Of a stretch of 15,343 bases of DNA, positions 6,572-13,701 are shown piece after piece. The position numbers and the translations under genes are program-made. The notes under the pieces were generated by a model, which was not told the DNA's origin, searched no databases, and saw only the letters and a program-made list of their open reading frames with translations. Each line of letters begins with the position of its first letter. Positions within the stretch are counted from its first letter, which is position 1. Source of the stretch: Nitrospirota bacterium (lineage in GTDB: Bacteria; Nitrospirota; Thermodesulfovibrionia; Thermodesulfovibrionales; JdFR-88); contig JAJYGJ010000235.1 in the NCBI GenBank assembly GCA_021790695.1, positions 1-15,343 on the forward strand. The letters are read 5' to 3'.

Positions 6572-7090
6572 ATGGGAAAGATTCTTGCGGTTTGGTTTCT
6601 GGGTTTCATGTTATTGGCATCCGCGGCGTACGGCGCCCAGGCGCCCATGCCGGGCTGCTCGTGCCTGAATGAGGGGATGTGTCAGCGGCGCATGGGGATG
6701 GTTGTCAGGGGCCTGGGCCTTAATGAACAGCAAAAGGACTCAATAAAGAAAATCGGATTCGGGCTTATGAAAGAGGCGGTGAGGAAAAGGGCGGACATTG
6801 CGGTCGCCCGGATAGAATTGAGGGAGCTCCTTCAAAAAGACAATGTAGACATGGGCGCCGTCGGGGCGAAACTAAAACAGATCGCGTCTCTTCAGACCGG
6901 TCTTTGCATGTCGCGCATAAAAGCAATGGAAGAAATCAAATCAAAGCTGACTCCTGAGCAGCGGTTGAAATTCAGGAAAGATATGACGGTATGGAGAATG
7001 AGAATGAGGCGGGGTGAATATACGTTCGCCCGGTGGCCGTTCATCGGGGAAACCCGCGGCATGGGCAATAGTCCGCCGCCCGCGCAATAG
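6572..7090 (+). CDS. Periplasmic Spy/CpxP/ZraP-like protein with LTxxQ motifs
   Basis: A 172-residue exported protein. The signal peptide is residues 1-24 (hydrophobic VWFLGFMLLASAAYG, cleavage near GAQA). The mature part is helical with two LTxxQ-type motifs, LNEQQ (50-54) and LTPEQ (126-130), as in Spy/CpxP periplasmic chaperones and ZraP-like metal-sensing relatives. The mature region also has Cys29, Cys31, Cys37 and Cys112, which Spy and CpxP lack; metal or disulfide chemistry is possible. I chose the ATG at 6572 (GGGAGGTG 5 nt before it, signal peptide immediately after) over the in-frame ATG at 6524, which lies at the predicted transcription start. It is divergent from baeSR and carries the 11-bp-repeat promoter, so it is probably a Bae-controlled chaperone or stress buffer. 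Exact subfamily is uncertain. Confidence 0.82.
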   Translation: MGKILAVWFLGFMLLASAAYGAQAPMPGCSCLNEGMCQRRMGMVVRGLGLNEQQKDSIKKIGFGLMKEAVRKRADIAVARIELRELLQKDNVDMGAVGAKLKQIASLQTGLCMSRIKAMEEIKSKLTPEQRLKFRKDMTVWRMRMRRGEYTFARWPFIGETRGMGNSPPPAQ

Positions 7091-7133
7091 GAGATGGATC
7101 CGGCCGTAACAGGGATATGACCGCAACACGTCG

Positions 7134-7171
7134 GGGCAAGTCTTTAAAGAAAGGCTTGCCCGTTTATTTAT
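7134..7171 (+). terminator. Intrinsic terminator after the Spy-like gene
   Basis: A 12-bp hairpin: GGGCAAGTCTTT (7134-7145) pairs with AAAGGCTTGCCC (7150-7161) around an AAAG loop with one wobble, followed by GTTTATTTAT. It lies 44 nt past the stop codon, so the Spy-like transcript likely ends here and the downstream short ORF/NTPase pair needs its own promoter. Confidence 0.8.
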
Positions 7172-7274
7172 ATGTCAATATTGTCCCCTTCAGGACCAGG
7201 GACAAAAACATGCCGGCAGGAAATTCCGTATAGTAAGGCGGCCGGCGCGGCGGACTCCGGATTAAAAGTAATTT

Positions 7275-7318
7275 TTCCTTATTTGTTCCATATTTCTTCC
7301 ACATTCGCCTGCTAATCT
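7275..7318 (+). promoter_or_regulatory. Second Bae-type promoter, upstream of the short ORF and NTPase
   Basis: TTCCTTATTTG (7275-7285), TTCCATATTTC (7286-7296) and TTCCACATTCG (7297-7307) are three head-to-tail 11-mers. They sit 5 nt before a -10-like TAATCT (7313-7318). The element aligns without gaps to 6474-6517 at an offset of 801 bp. By eye, 38 of 52 positions from 6476 onward are identical, including the final TGGA after the -10. This marks the downstream genes as probable members of the same regulon. The rest of the gene-free stretch 7091-7444 holds the terminator at 7134 and an untranslated leader. Confidence 0.7.
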
Positions 7319-7444
7319 GGAACCATGGATGGGTCGTTTGCGAATAATGGATCTGAAGTGAAAGAGGAAGCCGGCGGCTCTTTTTTAAATGGCGCAAGGC
7401 CGAGAAAGGAATGGAAGCCCGCGCCTGATCACCCCTGGAGGCTC

Positions 7445-7513
7445 ATGTATGAAATGAAGAGGAAGATTATCCGTCAAAAGCTCAAAAATGAGCGCAAAAA
7501 CTGGCGCTATTAA
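7445..7513 (+). CDS. Possible 22-residue leader or coupling ORF ahead of the NTPase
   Basis: A short, very basic frame (MYEMKRKIIRQKLKNERKNW plus RY) starting at an ATG with TGGAGG 4 nt before it, the best ribosome site in this stretch. The frame is open back to an ATG at 7325 (62 residues). That ATG lies at the predicted transcription start and has no ribosome site, so it would have to be leaderless. The ORF ends inside the NTPase reading frame: its TAA at 7511-7513 is directly followed by A-TTG. It may be a coupling peptide that delivers ribosomes to the NTPase, which has no good site of its own. No known family. Confidence 0.4.
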   Translation: MYEMKRKIIRQKLKNERKNWRY

Positions 7514-8063
7514 ATTGAAAAGAATAAAAAATCTTCTTTTGACAGGGGGGCGTTCTTCAGGTAAAACCACCGTTATCAAGAAAGTAATAGAGAATTTGGA
7601 TGTCCCTGCAAACGGCTTTTACACGGAAGAGGAGTGGGAGGCATCGGCAAGGGTCGGTCTCCTGATAATCACGCTTGACGGCAGAAAATGCCGTTTTGCG
7701 CATCGAGACATCAATACCGCCCACAATGCGGGAAAATTCGGCGTCAGCATCGAAGATATCGAAAACGTGGCCGTCCCTTCCATTGCGCCCGTGGATACAA
7801 ATGTCATTATCCTCGATGGAATCGGAAAGATGGAATGTTTTTCCATGGCTTTCAGGGAGGCTGTAATAAAGGCGCTTGACTCATCCAATATCGTCGTCGG
7901 GACATTGTTCCCGGGAGGAGACGATTTCAGCATGAAAATAAAGGGCAGAAAAGATGTTGGAATTCATGTGGTCACGTGGAATAACAGGACGCTGCTGCCG
8001 GATTTCATCCTGGGGGAAATATCGATCCTGATGCAGGATATGGGAAAAAAATTCCCGCAGTGA
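7488..8063 (+). CDS. THEP1-like P-loop nucleoside triphosphatase (NTPase_1 family), altered Walker B
   Basis: A 191-residue P-loop protein resembling the THEP1/NTPase_1 family of nucleoside triphosphatases. Walker A is TGGRSSGKTT (19-28). The family GFYTEE motif is at 43-48, and a GKFGV segment at 82-86 matches the family's G-x-Y-x-V. The Walker B region IILDGIGKMECFS (107-119) matches the family's DEIGKME except that the second acidic residue is Gly111 (codon GGA at 7818-7820). That Glu is normally the catalytic base, so hydrolysis may be weak and the protein may act as a nucleotide-binding switch. The start is uncertain: ATG 7488 has no ribosome site, and TTG 7515, right after the short ORF's stop, would give the compact N-terminus typical of the family. 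Physiological role in this family is poorly known. The upstream promoter places it with envelope stress. Confidence 0.78.
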   Translation: MSAKTGAIKLKRIKNLLLTGGRSSGKTTVIKKVIENLDVPANGFYTEEEWEASARVGLLIITLDGRKCRFAHRDINTAHNAGKFGVSIEDIENVAVPSIAPVDTNVIILDGIGKMECFSMAFREAVIKALDSSNIVVGTLFPGGDDFSMKIKGRKDVGIHVVTWNNRTLLPDFILGEISILMQDMGKKFPQ

Positions 8064-8102
8064 AAGAGCAGTGGGAAAATGTTGCCTGCCGGACCGCAAA
8101 AT

Positions 8103-8123
8103 CGGGCTGATAAAAAAGGCCCG
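8103..8123 (+). terminator. Weak candidate terminator after the NTPase
   Basis: CGGGCT (8103-8108) pairs with GGCCCG (8118-8123) around a 9-nt A-rich loop, followed by TCAAAAATTGTTTT. It lies 40 nt past the NTPase stop. A second small hairpin, CCCGT-TCAT-ACGGG (8177-8190), follows. Both are modest. Otherwise the 319-bp gap 8064-8382 holds the palindrome at 8259 and the sigma-54 promoter at 8321, plus a GAATTCGCC direct repeat (8231 and 8251). Confidence 0.35.
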
Positions 8124-8258
8124 TCAAAAATTGTTTTCCCCCCGGAGCCCGGCCCAAAATCGCCGATTTGATAAAACCCGTTCATACGGGCCCCTTATCG
8201 CGGTCGGGATCCGGCCTGGCGGCGCGGGATGAATTCGCCGAAAAACAAAGGAATTCGC

Positions 8259-8271
8259 CCCTGATTCAGGG
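8259..8271. promoter_or_regulatory. 13-bp perfect palindrome, possible enhancer-type site
   Basis: CCCTGATTCAGGG is a perfect 6-bp inverted repeat around a single central base, 50 bp upstream of the sigma-54 element. Sigma-54 promoters need a bacterial enhancer-binding protein at upstream dyad sites, and this is the best dyad in the right place. It is a single copy, whereas many activators use two. The identity of the activator is unknown. Confidence 0.35.
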
Positions 8272-8320
8272 TCAAAATTGATTCCAAACGCCAATGATGA
8301 ATGATGCGGAAACGGTTTTT

Positions 8321-8336
8321 TGGCATGGGAATTGCT
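8321..8336 (+). promoter_or_regulatory. Sigma-54 (RpoN) promoter, -24/-12 type
   Basis: TGGCATGGGAATTGCT matches the sigma-54 consensus TGGCACG-N4-TTGCW at all but one of the fixed positions. GG and GC are separated by exactly 10 nt. It is on the same strand as the repeat-protein gene. The start of transcription would be near 8346, giving a leader of about 37 nt with a very strong GGAGGTG. Confidence 0.75.
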
Positions 8337-8382
8337 GTGTAGATATTCGGCTTTATAGTTGTGCTGGAAGGAGGTGAATCGT

Positions 8383-9069
8383 ATGAATATACAATCAATC
8401 GGCGGTATGAATCAGAACGTGAATTCCGTGAGGACCGATTTCCGGAATTTCAGCAGCGCTGCAGGCAACCTTCAGGGCGCTTTGAATTCCGGCAATCAGG
8501 ACCAGATTACATTGTCCGAAACCGCGCTGTCGAAGGCGCTGGGGCAAATGCTTGGCGATGCGCCCGGCAATGCTCAAACGCAATCGGCCGGCGGCGGCAG
8601 CGGAGGTCAGTCCAACCCGATGCAGACTCTGCAAACTGATCTGCAGGCCCTCCGGAATGCGCTGAATTCAGCGTCAAGTTCGGGCACTTCCTCTTCAACT
8701 TCCAGTTCGGCAAATTCAACGCTGAGCGACGCGCTGGAGAAGATCGAAAGCGATCTCTCCGACATGAAATCGCACGCGCATCATAAAAGGCCGCACATGC
8801 TGATGCAGGATGCATCCTCGGCCAGTGCGGCCGGGGGCAGCCAGGCCGGGGCTTCCATGGCGGGTTTTCAAAACGACCTGAATGTCCTTGAGAACGCGCT
8901 GAATGCGGCAACCGGCAGCCAGGGCGCCGCTGACGCTGCTTCCAATTCAAACTCAAAAACCCTTGCGGCGGCGTTGAATCAGGTCCTGAGCGATATGTCT
9001 TACTTCGCTCAGGGTCAGTCGCCAGGCTACGGCAATTCAGGCGGCATGGCAGTCGAGACTTACGTCTAG
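8383..9069 (+). CDS. Low-complexity Ser/Ala/Asn/Gln-rich protein with three degenerate repeats, function unknown
   Basis: A 228-residue protein I cannot assign. It is rich in Ser, Ala, Asn, Gln and Gly and contains no Cys or Trp. There is no signal peptide or membrane segment. Three degenerate ~45-residue units are visible. Each has a helix of the form L/F-x-x-D/A-L-x-x-L-x-x-ALN-S/A-x, then a Ser/Asn linker and a second helix L-S/A-x-AL-x-x-x-x-S/G-D (about 20-59, 81-128, 162-207). Unit 2 contains TDLQALRNALNSAS, unit 3 NDLNVLENALNAAT. A His-rich patch, HAHHKRPH, is at 131-138. The ATG at 8383 was chosen for the GGAGGTG 6 nt before it; an in-frame TTG/GTG-type start at 8359 would precede that site. 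It resembles short repeat proteins (FQALxxALxSG type) seen as unknowns in other bacteria. Probably inducible through sigma-54; secretion or surface roles are only speculation. Confidence 0.75.
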   Translation: MNIQSIGGMNQNVNSVRTDFRNFSSAAGNLQGALNSGNQDQITLSETALSKALGQMLGDAPGNAQTQSAGGGSGGQSNPMQTLQTDLQALRNALNSASSSGTSSSTSSSANSTLSDALEKIESDLSDMKSHAHHKRPHMLMQDASSASAAGGSQAGASMAGFQNDLNVLENALNAATGSQGAADAASNSNSKTLAAALNQVLSDMSYFAQGQSPGYGNSGGMAVETYV

Positions 9070-9087
9070 ATTTTTGAAAAAGAGGGG

Positions 9088-9110
9088 AGGGGACCGTCGT
9101 CCGGTCCCTT
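9088..9110 (+). terminator. Hairpin after the repeat-protein gene
   Basis: AGGGGACCG (9088-9096) pairs with CGGTCCCTT (9102-9110), a 9-bp stem with one wobble and a TCGTC loop, 18 nt past the stop codon. The following bases are C-rich rather than a T-tract, so termination strength is uncertain. Another hairpin (GCCCGG-ATTAA-CCGGGC, 9128-9144) follows directly. Confidence 0.45.
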
Positions 9111-9152
9111 CGCCTCACGACCCGAATGCCCGGATTAACCGGGCAAACCGGG

Positions 9153-9267
9153 ATGCGGGTATGACGGCAACCGACTTATGACCTTCCCATAATAGTCCGA
9201 ACGTTCCGTGCTGTCATTCCCGCATGTCTCCCGATTAAGGCGCTCGGGGGCAGGCTTAAGCGGGAAT
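9153..9267. repeat. REP-like palindromic repeat cluster between convergent genes
   Basis: GTCATTCCCGCAT (9213-9225) is inverted-complementary to ATGCGGGTATGAC (9153-9165; 12 of 13 positions). Its ATTCCCGC core (9216-9223) also pairs perfectly with GCGGGAAT (9260-9267). So one central arm can pair with either flank. The GTCATTCCCGC...GCGGGAATCC pattern is the common form of dispersed extragenic palindromes (compare the neisserial dRS3 core ATTCCC-N8-GGGAAT). It lies in the 358-bp gap 9070-9427 between the convergent repeat-protein gene and atpC. Confidence 0.55.
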
Positions 9268-9320
9268 CCGGCGGCTTGTCTTTATTTCCCGTGTGAAGTC
9301 AATGGTTGCCGTCTGGAGTT

Positions 9321-9342
9321 GCCCCGTACCGCGATACGGGGC
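9321..9342. other. Perfect 8-bp stem-loop
   Basis: GCCCCGTA (9321-9328) pairs with TACGGGGC (9335-9342) around CCGCGA. It lies just beyond the atp operon terminator and lacks a T-tract. It may be a backup RNA-stabilising or processing hairpin, or part of the repeat cluster. Confidence 0.4.
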
Positions 9343-9349
9343 CGGTATG

Positions 9350-9382
9350 AAAAACCCCCCGCTGTCTTGAGGCAGCGGGGGG
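9350..9382 (-). terminator. Intrinsic terminator of the ATP synthase operon
   Basis: On the minus strand a perfect 10-bp GC stem (CCCCCCGCTG at 9355-9364 against CAGCGGGGGG at 9373-9382) with an 8-nt loop is followed by five T residues (9354-9350). It lies 45 nt past the atpC stop. The plus-strand side reads TCTTATCTT, so it may also stop transcripts from the convergent gene. Confidence 0.88.
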
Positions 9383-9427
9383 TCTTATCTTAATATGACA
9401 CCGGCCAGGCCGGCCGGCGATTATGCG

Positions 9428-9838
9428 CTACTTACGCCCGTGCTCCTCCGCGATGCGGATACGCTCCATCGCCCTGTCCAGCGCTGACTGGACGTGAGCG
9501 AAATCCTCACTGTCCTTCTTGGCGAGCAATGCCTCGGCGCGCTGCTTCGCCGCCATCGCCCTGTTCACGTCGATGTCTTCGGCCCGCTCCGCGCTGTCGG
9601 CCAGAACGACCATGCCCTGCTGGTTGACCTCGGCAAAACCCGCCCCCACGAAATAATACGACGGTTTGCCATCGGTCTTCGTGATGAAGGCCCCGATCCG
9701 CAGCGTAGTCAGCAGAGGCGCATGGCCTGCCAGCACGCCGAACTCGCCCATGCCGCCCTTCGCCATGAACACCTCGTCAACTTCCCCGCTGAACGCGGAA
9801 CCGCGGGGCGTTACAATCTCCAGCTTTAATTTATCCAT
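9428..9838 (-). CDS. atpC: F1Fo ATP synthase epsilon subunit
   Basis: A 136-residue epsilon subunit of the F1 central stalk, which couples rotation to catalysis and regulates ATP hydrolysis. The N-terminal beta-sandwich (about 1-85) is recognisable from LKLEIVTPRG, GEFGVLAGHAPLLTTLRIGA and the FVGAGFAEV strand. The C-terminal part (about 88-136) is the helical hairpin, DIDVNRAMAAKQRAEALLAK onward. Length is typical. It starts 4 nt after the atpD stop and is the last gene of the operon, followed by the strong terminator. No abnormal residues noted. Confidence 0.96.
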   Translation of the reverse strand: MDKLKLEIVTPRGSAFSGEVDEVFMAKGGMGEFGVLAGHAPLLTTLRIGAFITKTDGKPSYYFVGAGFAEVNQQGMVVLADSAERAEDIDVNRAMAAKQRAEALLAKKDSEDFAHVQSALDRAMERIRIAEEHGRK

Positions 9839-9842
9839 GAAA

Positions 9843-11267
9843 CTACCTCTTGATGCCGAGCGCCGCGGCCCTTTCCTCGACCTCTTCTATCCCGCCAGCC
9901 ATGTAGAAGGCCTGCTCCGGAATATCGTCGTACTTGCCTTCCACGAGGGCCTTGAAGCCCCTTATCGTGTCGGCCAGCTTCACGTATTTCCCCGGCCTGC
10001 CGGTAAAGACCTCCGCGACGTGGAAAGGCTGGGAAAGGAACCTCTGTATCTTCCTGGCGCGGGAGACGACCAGCTTGTCGTCCTCGGAAAGCTCCTCCAT
10101 GCCCAGAATGGCGATAATGTCCTGCAACTCCTTGTATCTCTGAAGCACCATCTGCACCTGCCTTGCGACGGCGTAGTGCTCATCGCCGATGATCTTGGGG
10201 TCCAGGATGCGGGATGTGGAGTCAAGCGGATCGACGGCAGGATATATGCCCAGTTCCGCGATCTGCCTTGAAAGAACGACCGTCCCGTCCAGGTGCGTAA
10301 AGGCCGTTGCGACGGCCGGGTCGGTAAGGTCGTCGGCGGGGACGTATATGGCCTGCATCGACGTAATGGCGCCTTTTTTCGTGGTGGCAATACGCTCCTG
10401 CAGGGAACCCATGTCGGTTGCCAGGTTTGGCTGATATCCGACGGCCGACGGCATCCTTCCCAGCAGGGCCGACACCTCCGCGCCCGCAAGCGTAAACCTG
10501 AATATATTGTCTATGAAGATAAGGACGTCCTGCCCCTCGTCCCTGAAATACTCGGCGGCCGTGAGGGCCGACAGCCCCACCCTCAACCGCGCCCCCGGCG
10601 GCTCGTTCATCTGGCCGTATATCAGCGCGACCTTCGGAAGAACGCCGGATTCCTTCATTTCGAGGTAAAGGTCGTTGCCTTCCCTTGTCCGCTCGCCCAC
10701 GCCCGCGAAAACCGACACCCCGCCGTGCTTCATGGCGATATTGTGGATCATCTCCATGATGACGACCGTCTTGCCGACGCCGGCGCCGCCGAACATGCCC
10801 ATCTTGCCGCCCTTGACGAACGGGACGAGCATGTCGAAGACCTTGACGCCCGTCTCAAAGACCTGCTCCGTCGGCTCCTGCTCGGTAAACGCCGGGGCCT
10901 CCCTGTGGATCGCCCACCGCACGTCGCTATTCACCGGGCCCAGTTTGTCGACCGGATTGCCTATGACGTTCAATATCCTGCCAAGCGTAGCCTTGCCAAC
11001 GGGGATCGATATGGGCGCGCCCGTATCCACCGCCTTCGTGCCGCGCACCAGGCCGTCCGTAACGCTCATCGCGATCGCTCTCACCTTGTTTTCACCAAGG
11101 TGGGAGGCGACCTCAAGCGTCAGGTTGATCTCCGGCCTGCCCTTCTCCGCGTCGCCGGGCTGCTCTATTGTTATGGCGTTCAGTATCTCGGGGAGCTTGT
11201 CCTCGAACTCCAGGTCCACCACCGCCCCGATGACCTGGTTGACCTTGCCCTCATTGACTTGGCTCAT
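9843..11267 (-). CDS. atpD: F1Fo ATP synthase beta subunit
   Basis: The 474-residue catalytic beta subunit of F1. An N-terminal beta-barrel (about 5-80) is followed by Walker A GGAGVGKT (160-167; K166), the catalytic Glu in GERTREGND (E192), VALIYGQMNEPPGAR, the Walker B strand DVLIFIDNIFRFT, and the signature PAVDPLDSTSR. The DELSEED-type lever is present as EELSEDD, a conservative variant. It is complete and of normal length. The ATG has GGAGG 11 nt before it and lies 30 nt after the atpG stop. In the complex three beta alternate with three alpha subunits around gamma. Confidence 0.98.
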   Translation of the reverse strand: MSQVNEGKVNQVIGAVVDLEFEDKLPEILNAITIEQPGDAEKGRPEINLTLEVASHLGENKVRAIAMSVTDGLVRGTKAVDTGAPISIPVGKATLGRILNVIGNPVDKLGPVNSDVRWAIHREAPAFTEQEPTEQVFETGVKVFDMLVPFVKGGKMGMFGGAGVGKTVVIMEMIHNIAMKHGGVSVFAGVGERTREGNDLYLEMKESGVLPKVALIYGQMNEPPGARLRVGLSALTAAEYFRDEGQDVLIFIDNIFRFTLAGAEVSALLGRMPSAVGYQPNLATDMGSLQERIATTKKGAITSMQAIYVPADDLTDPAVATAFTHLDGTVVLSRQIAELGIYPAVDPLDSTSRILDPKIIGDEHYAVARQVQMVLQRYKELQDIIAILGMEELSEDDKLVVSRARKIQRFLSQPFHVAEVFTGRPGKYVKLADTIRGFKALVEGKYDDIPEQAFYMAGGIEEVEERAAALGIKR

Positions 11268-11297
11268 ATATCTATCTTCCTCCGTGATTGATTCTTC

Positions 11298-12179
11298 TTA
11301 CTTTTTAAGGGCCTCGACGCCGCCCACGATGTCCATCAGTTCCCGCGTGATCGTGGCCTGCCTCACCTTGTTTGCAACGAGCGTCATCCTCTGGATCATC
11401 TCCTGGGCGTTCTTGGAGGCGTTCTCCATGGCCGTCATCCTCGAGGCCTCTTCAGAAGTCTGAGACTCCAGCATAGCGCGAAACATCTTTATCTCCACGG
11501 CCTTCGGTATCAGCTCCTTGTAAAGCTCCGCCGCGTCCGGCTCGAATATGTACGGGCCGGCGGCCTCCGCCGCCGCTTCGGACGGCTCGCCCGCGCGCTC
11601 CTGCTCAAAGGGCAGAAGCTTGACAACCCTTACCACCTGGGTAACAACGTTCTTGAATTCGTTATAGACGAGGTATACCTCATCGAAGGCGCCGGACGCG
11701 TAGCCTTCCATTACATCGGCCGCGATATTCTGCGCGTGGCCGTAATCGATCTTGCCGGATATCCCGGTGACCGTACGCCGCGTGGCTATGTCCCTTCTTT
11801 TGTAATAATCCTGCGCCTTCCTGCCCACGGCGTTAATGCTCACCTGCAGTTGTTTGCCCTTAAGCTCCGCGATGAACGCGGCGGCAGCCTTCAGGACGTT
11901 TGCGTTGAAGGCGCCGCAGAGCCCCCTGTCGCTAGTGATGACCACAACCTCCACGGTCTTGGCCTCCCGTTTCACGAGAAGGGGATGGGCCTCGGCTTCG
12001 CTCAGGCCGCTCAGATTACCAAGGACCTGATATATCTTGTCGGAATACGGCCGCAGTTCGAGCATCCGCCCCTGGGCCTTCCGCAGCTTGGACGCGGCCA
12101 CCATCTTCATGGCCTTCGTTATCTGGCTGGTGTTCTTGACAGCCTTTATGCTTCGTCTTATGTCTCTTAAGGTCGCCAT
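11298..12179 (-). CDS. atpG: F1Fo ATP synthase gamma subunit
   Basis: The 293-residue gamma subunit, the rotating shaft of F1. The N-terminal helix is textbook (MATLRDIRRSIKAVKNTSQI, then TKAMKMVAASKLRKAQ), as is the C-terminal helix (RMTAMENASKNAQEMI, then LMDIVGGVEAL). The middle domain carries VVVITSDRGLCGAFN. An Ala/Glu-rich linker, EPSEAAAEAAG, near residues 200-210 is a surface loop that varies in the family. The ribosome site before the ATG is weak (AAAAGACG). The start is only 6 nt after the atpA stop, so re-initiation or coupling is likely. Confidence 0.97.
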   Translation of the reverse strand: MATLRDIRRSIKAVKNTSQITKAMKMVAASKLRKAQGRMLELRPYSDKIYQVLGNLSGLSEAEAHPLLVKREAKTVEVVVITSDRGLCGAFNANVLKAAAAFIAELKGKQLQVSINAVGRKAQDYYKRRDIATRRTVTGISGKIDYGHAQNIAADVMEGYASGAFDEVYLVYNEFKNVVTQVVRVVKLLPFEQERAGEPSEAAAEAAGPYIFEPDAAELYKELIPKAVEIKMFRAMLESQTSEEASRMTAMENASKNAQEMIQRMTLVANKVRQATITRELMDIVGGVEALKK

Positions 12180-12185
12180 CGTCTT

Positions 12186-13694
<1,509 letters not shown>

Positions 13695-13701
13695 TGATCA
13701 A

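Noticed and set aside
7325..7444. 62-codon reading of the short ORF from ATG 7325
   Set aside because: The ATG sits at the predicted transcription start without a ribosome site; possible only as a leaderless message, so only the 22-codon part is listed.
8507..9118. 203-codon minus-strand frame opposite the repeat protein
   Set aside because: Arg/Pro/Ser-rich shadow with no ribosome site; the plus strand has a strong ribosome site and a promoter.
10293..11463. Long plus-strand frames (332 and 262 codons)
   Set aside because: Antisense to atpD and atpG; low-complexity His/Arg- or Ser/Pro-rich translations typical of shadow frames.
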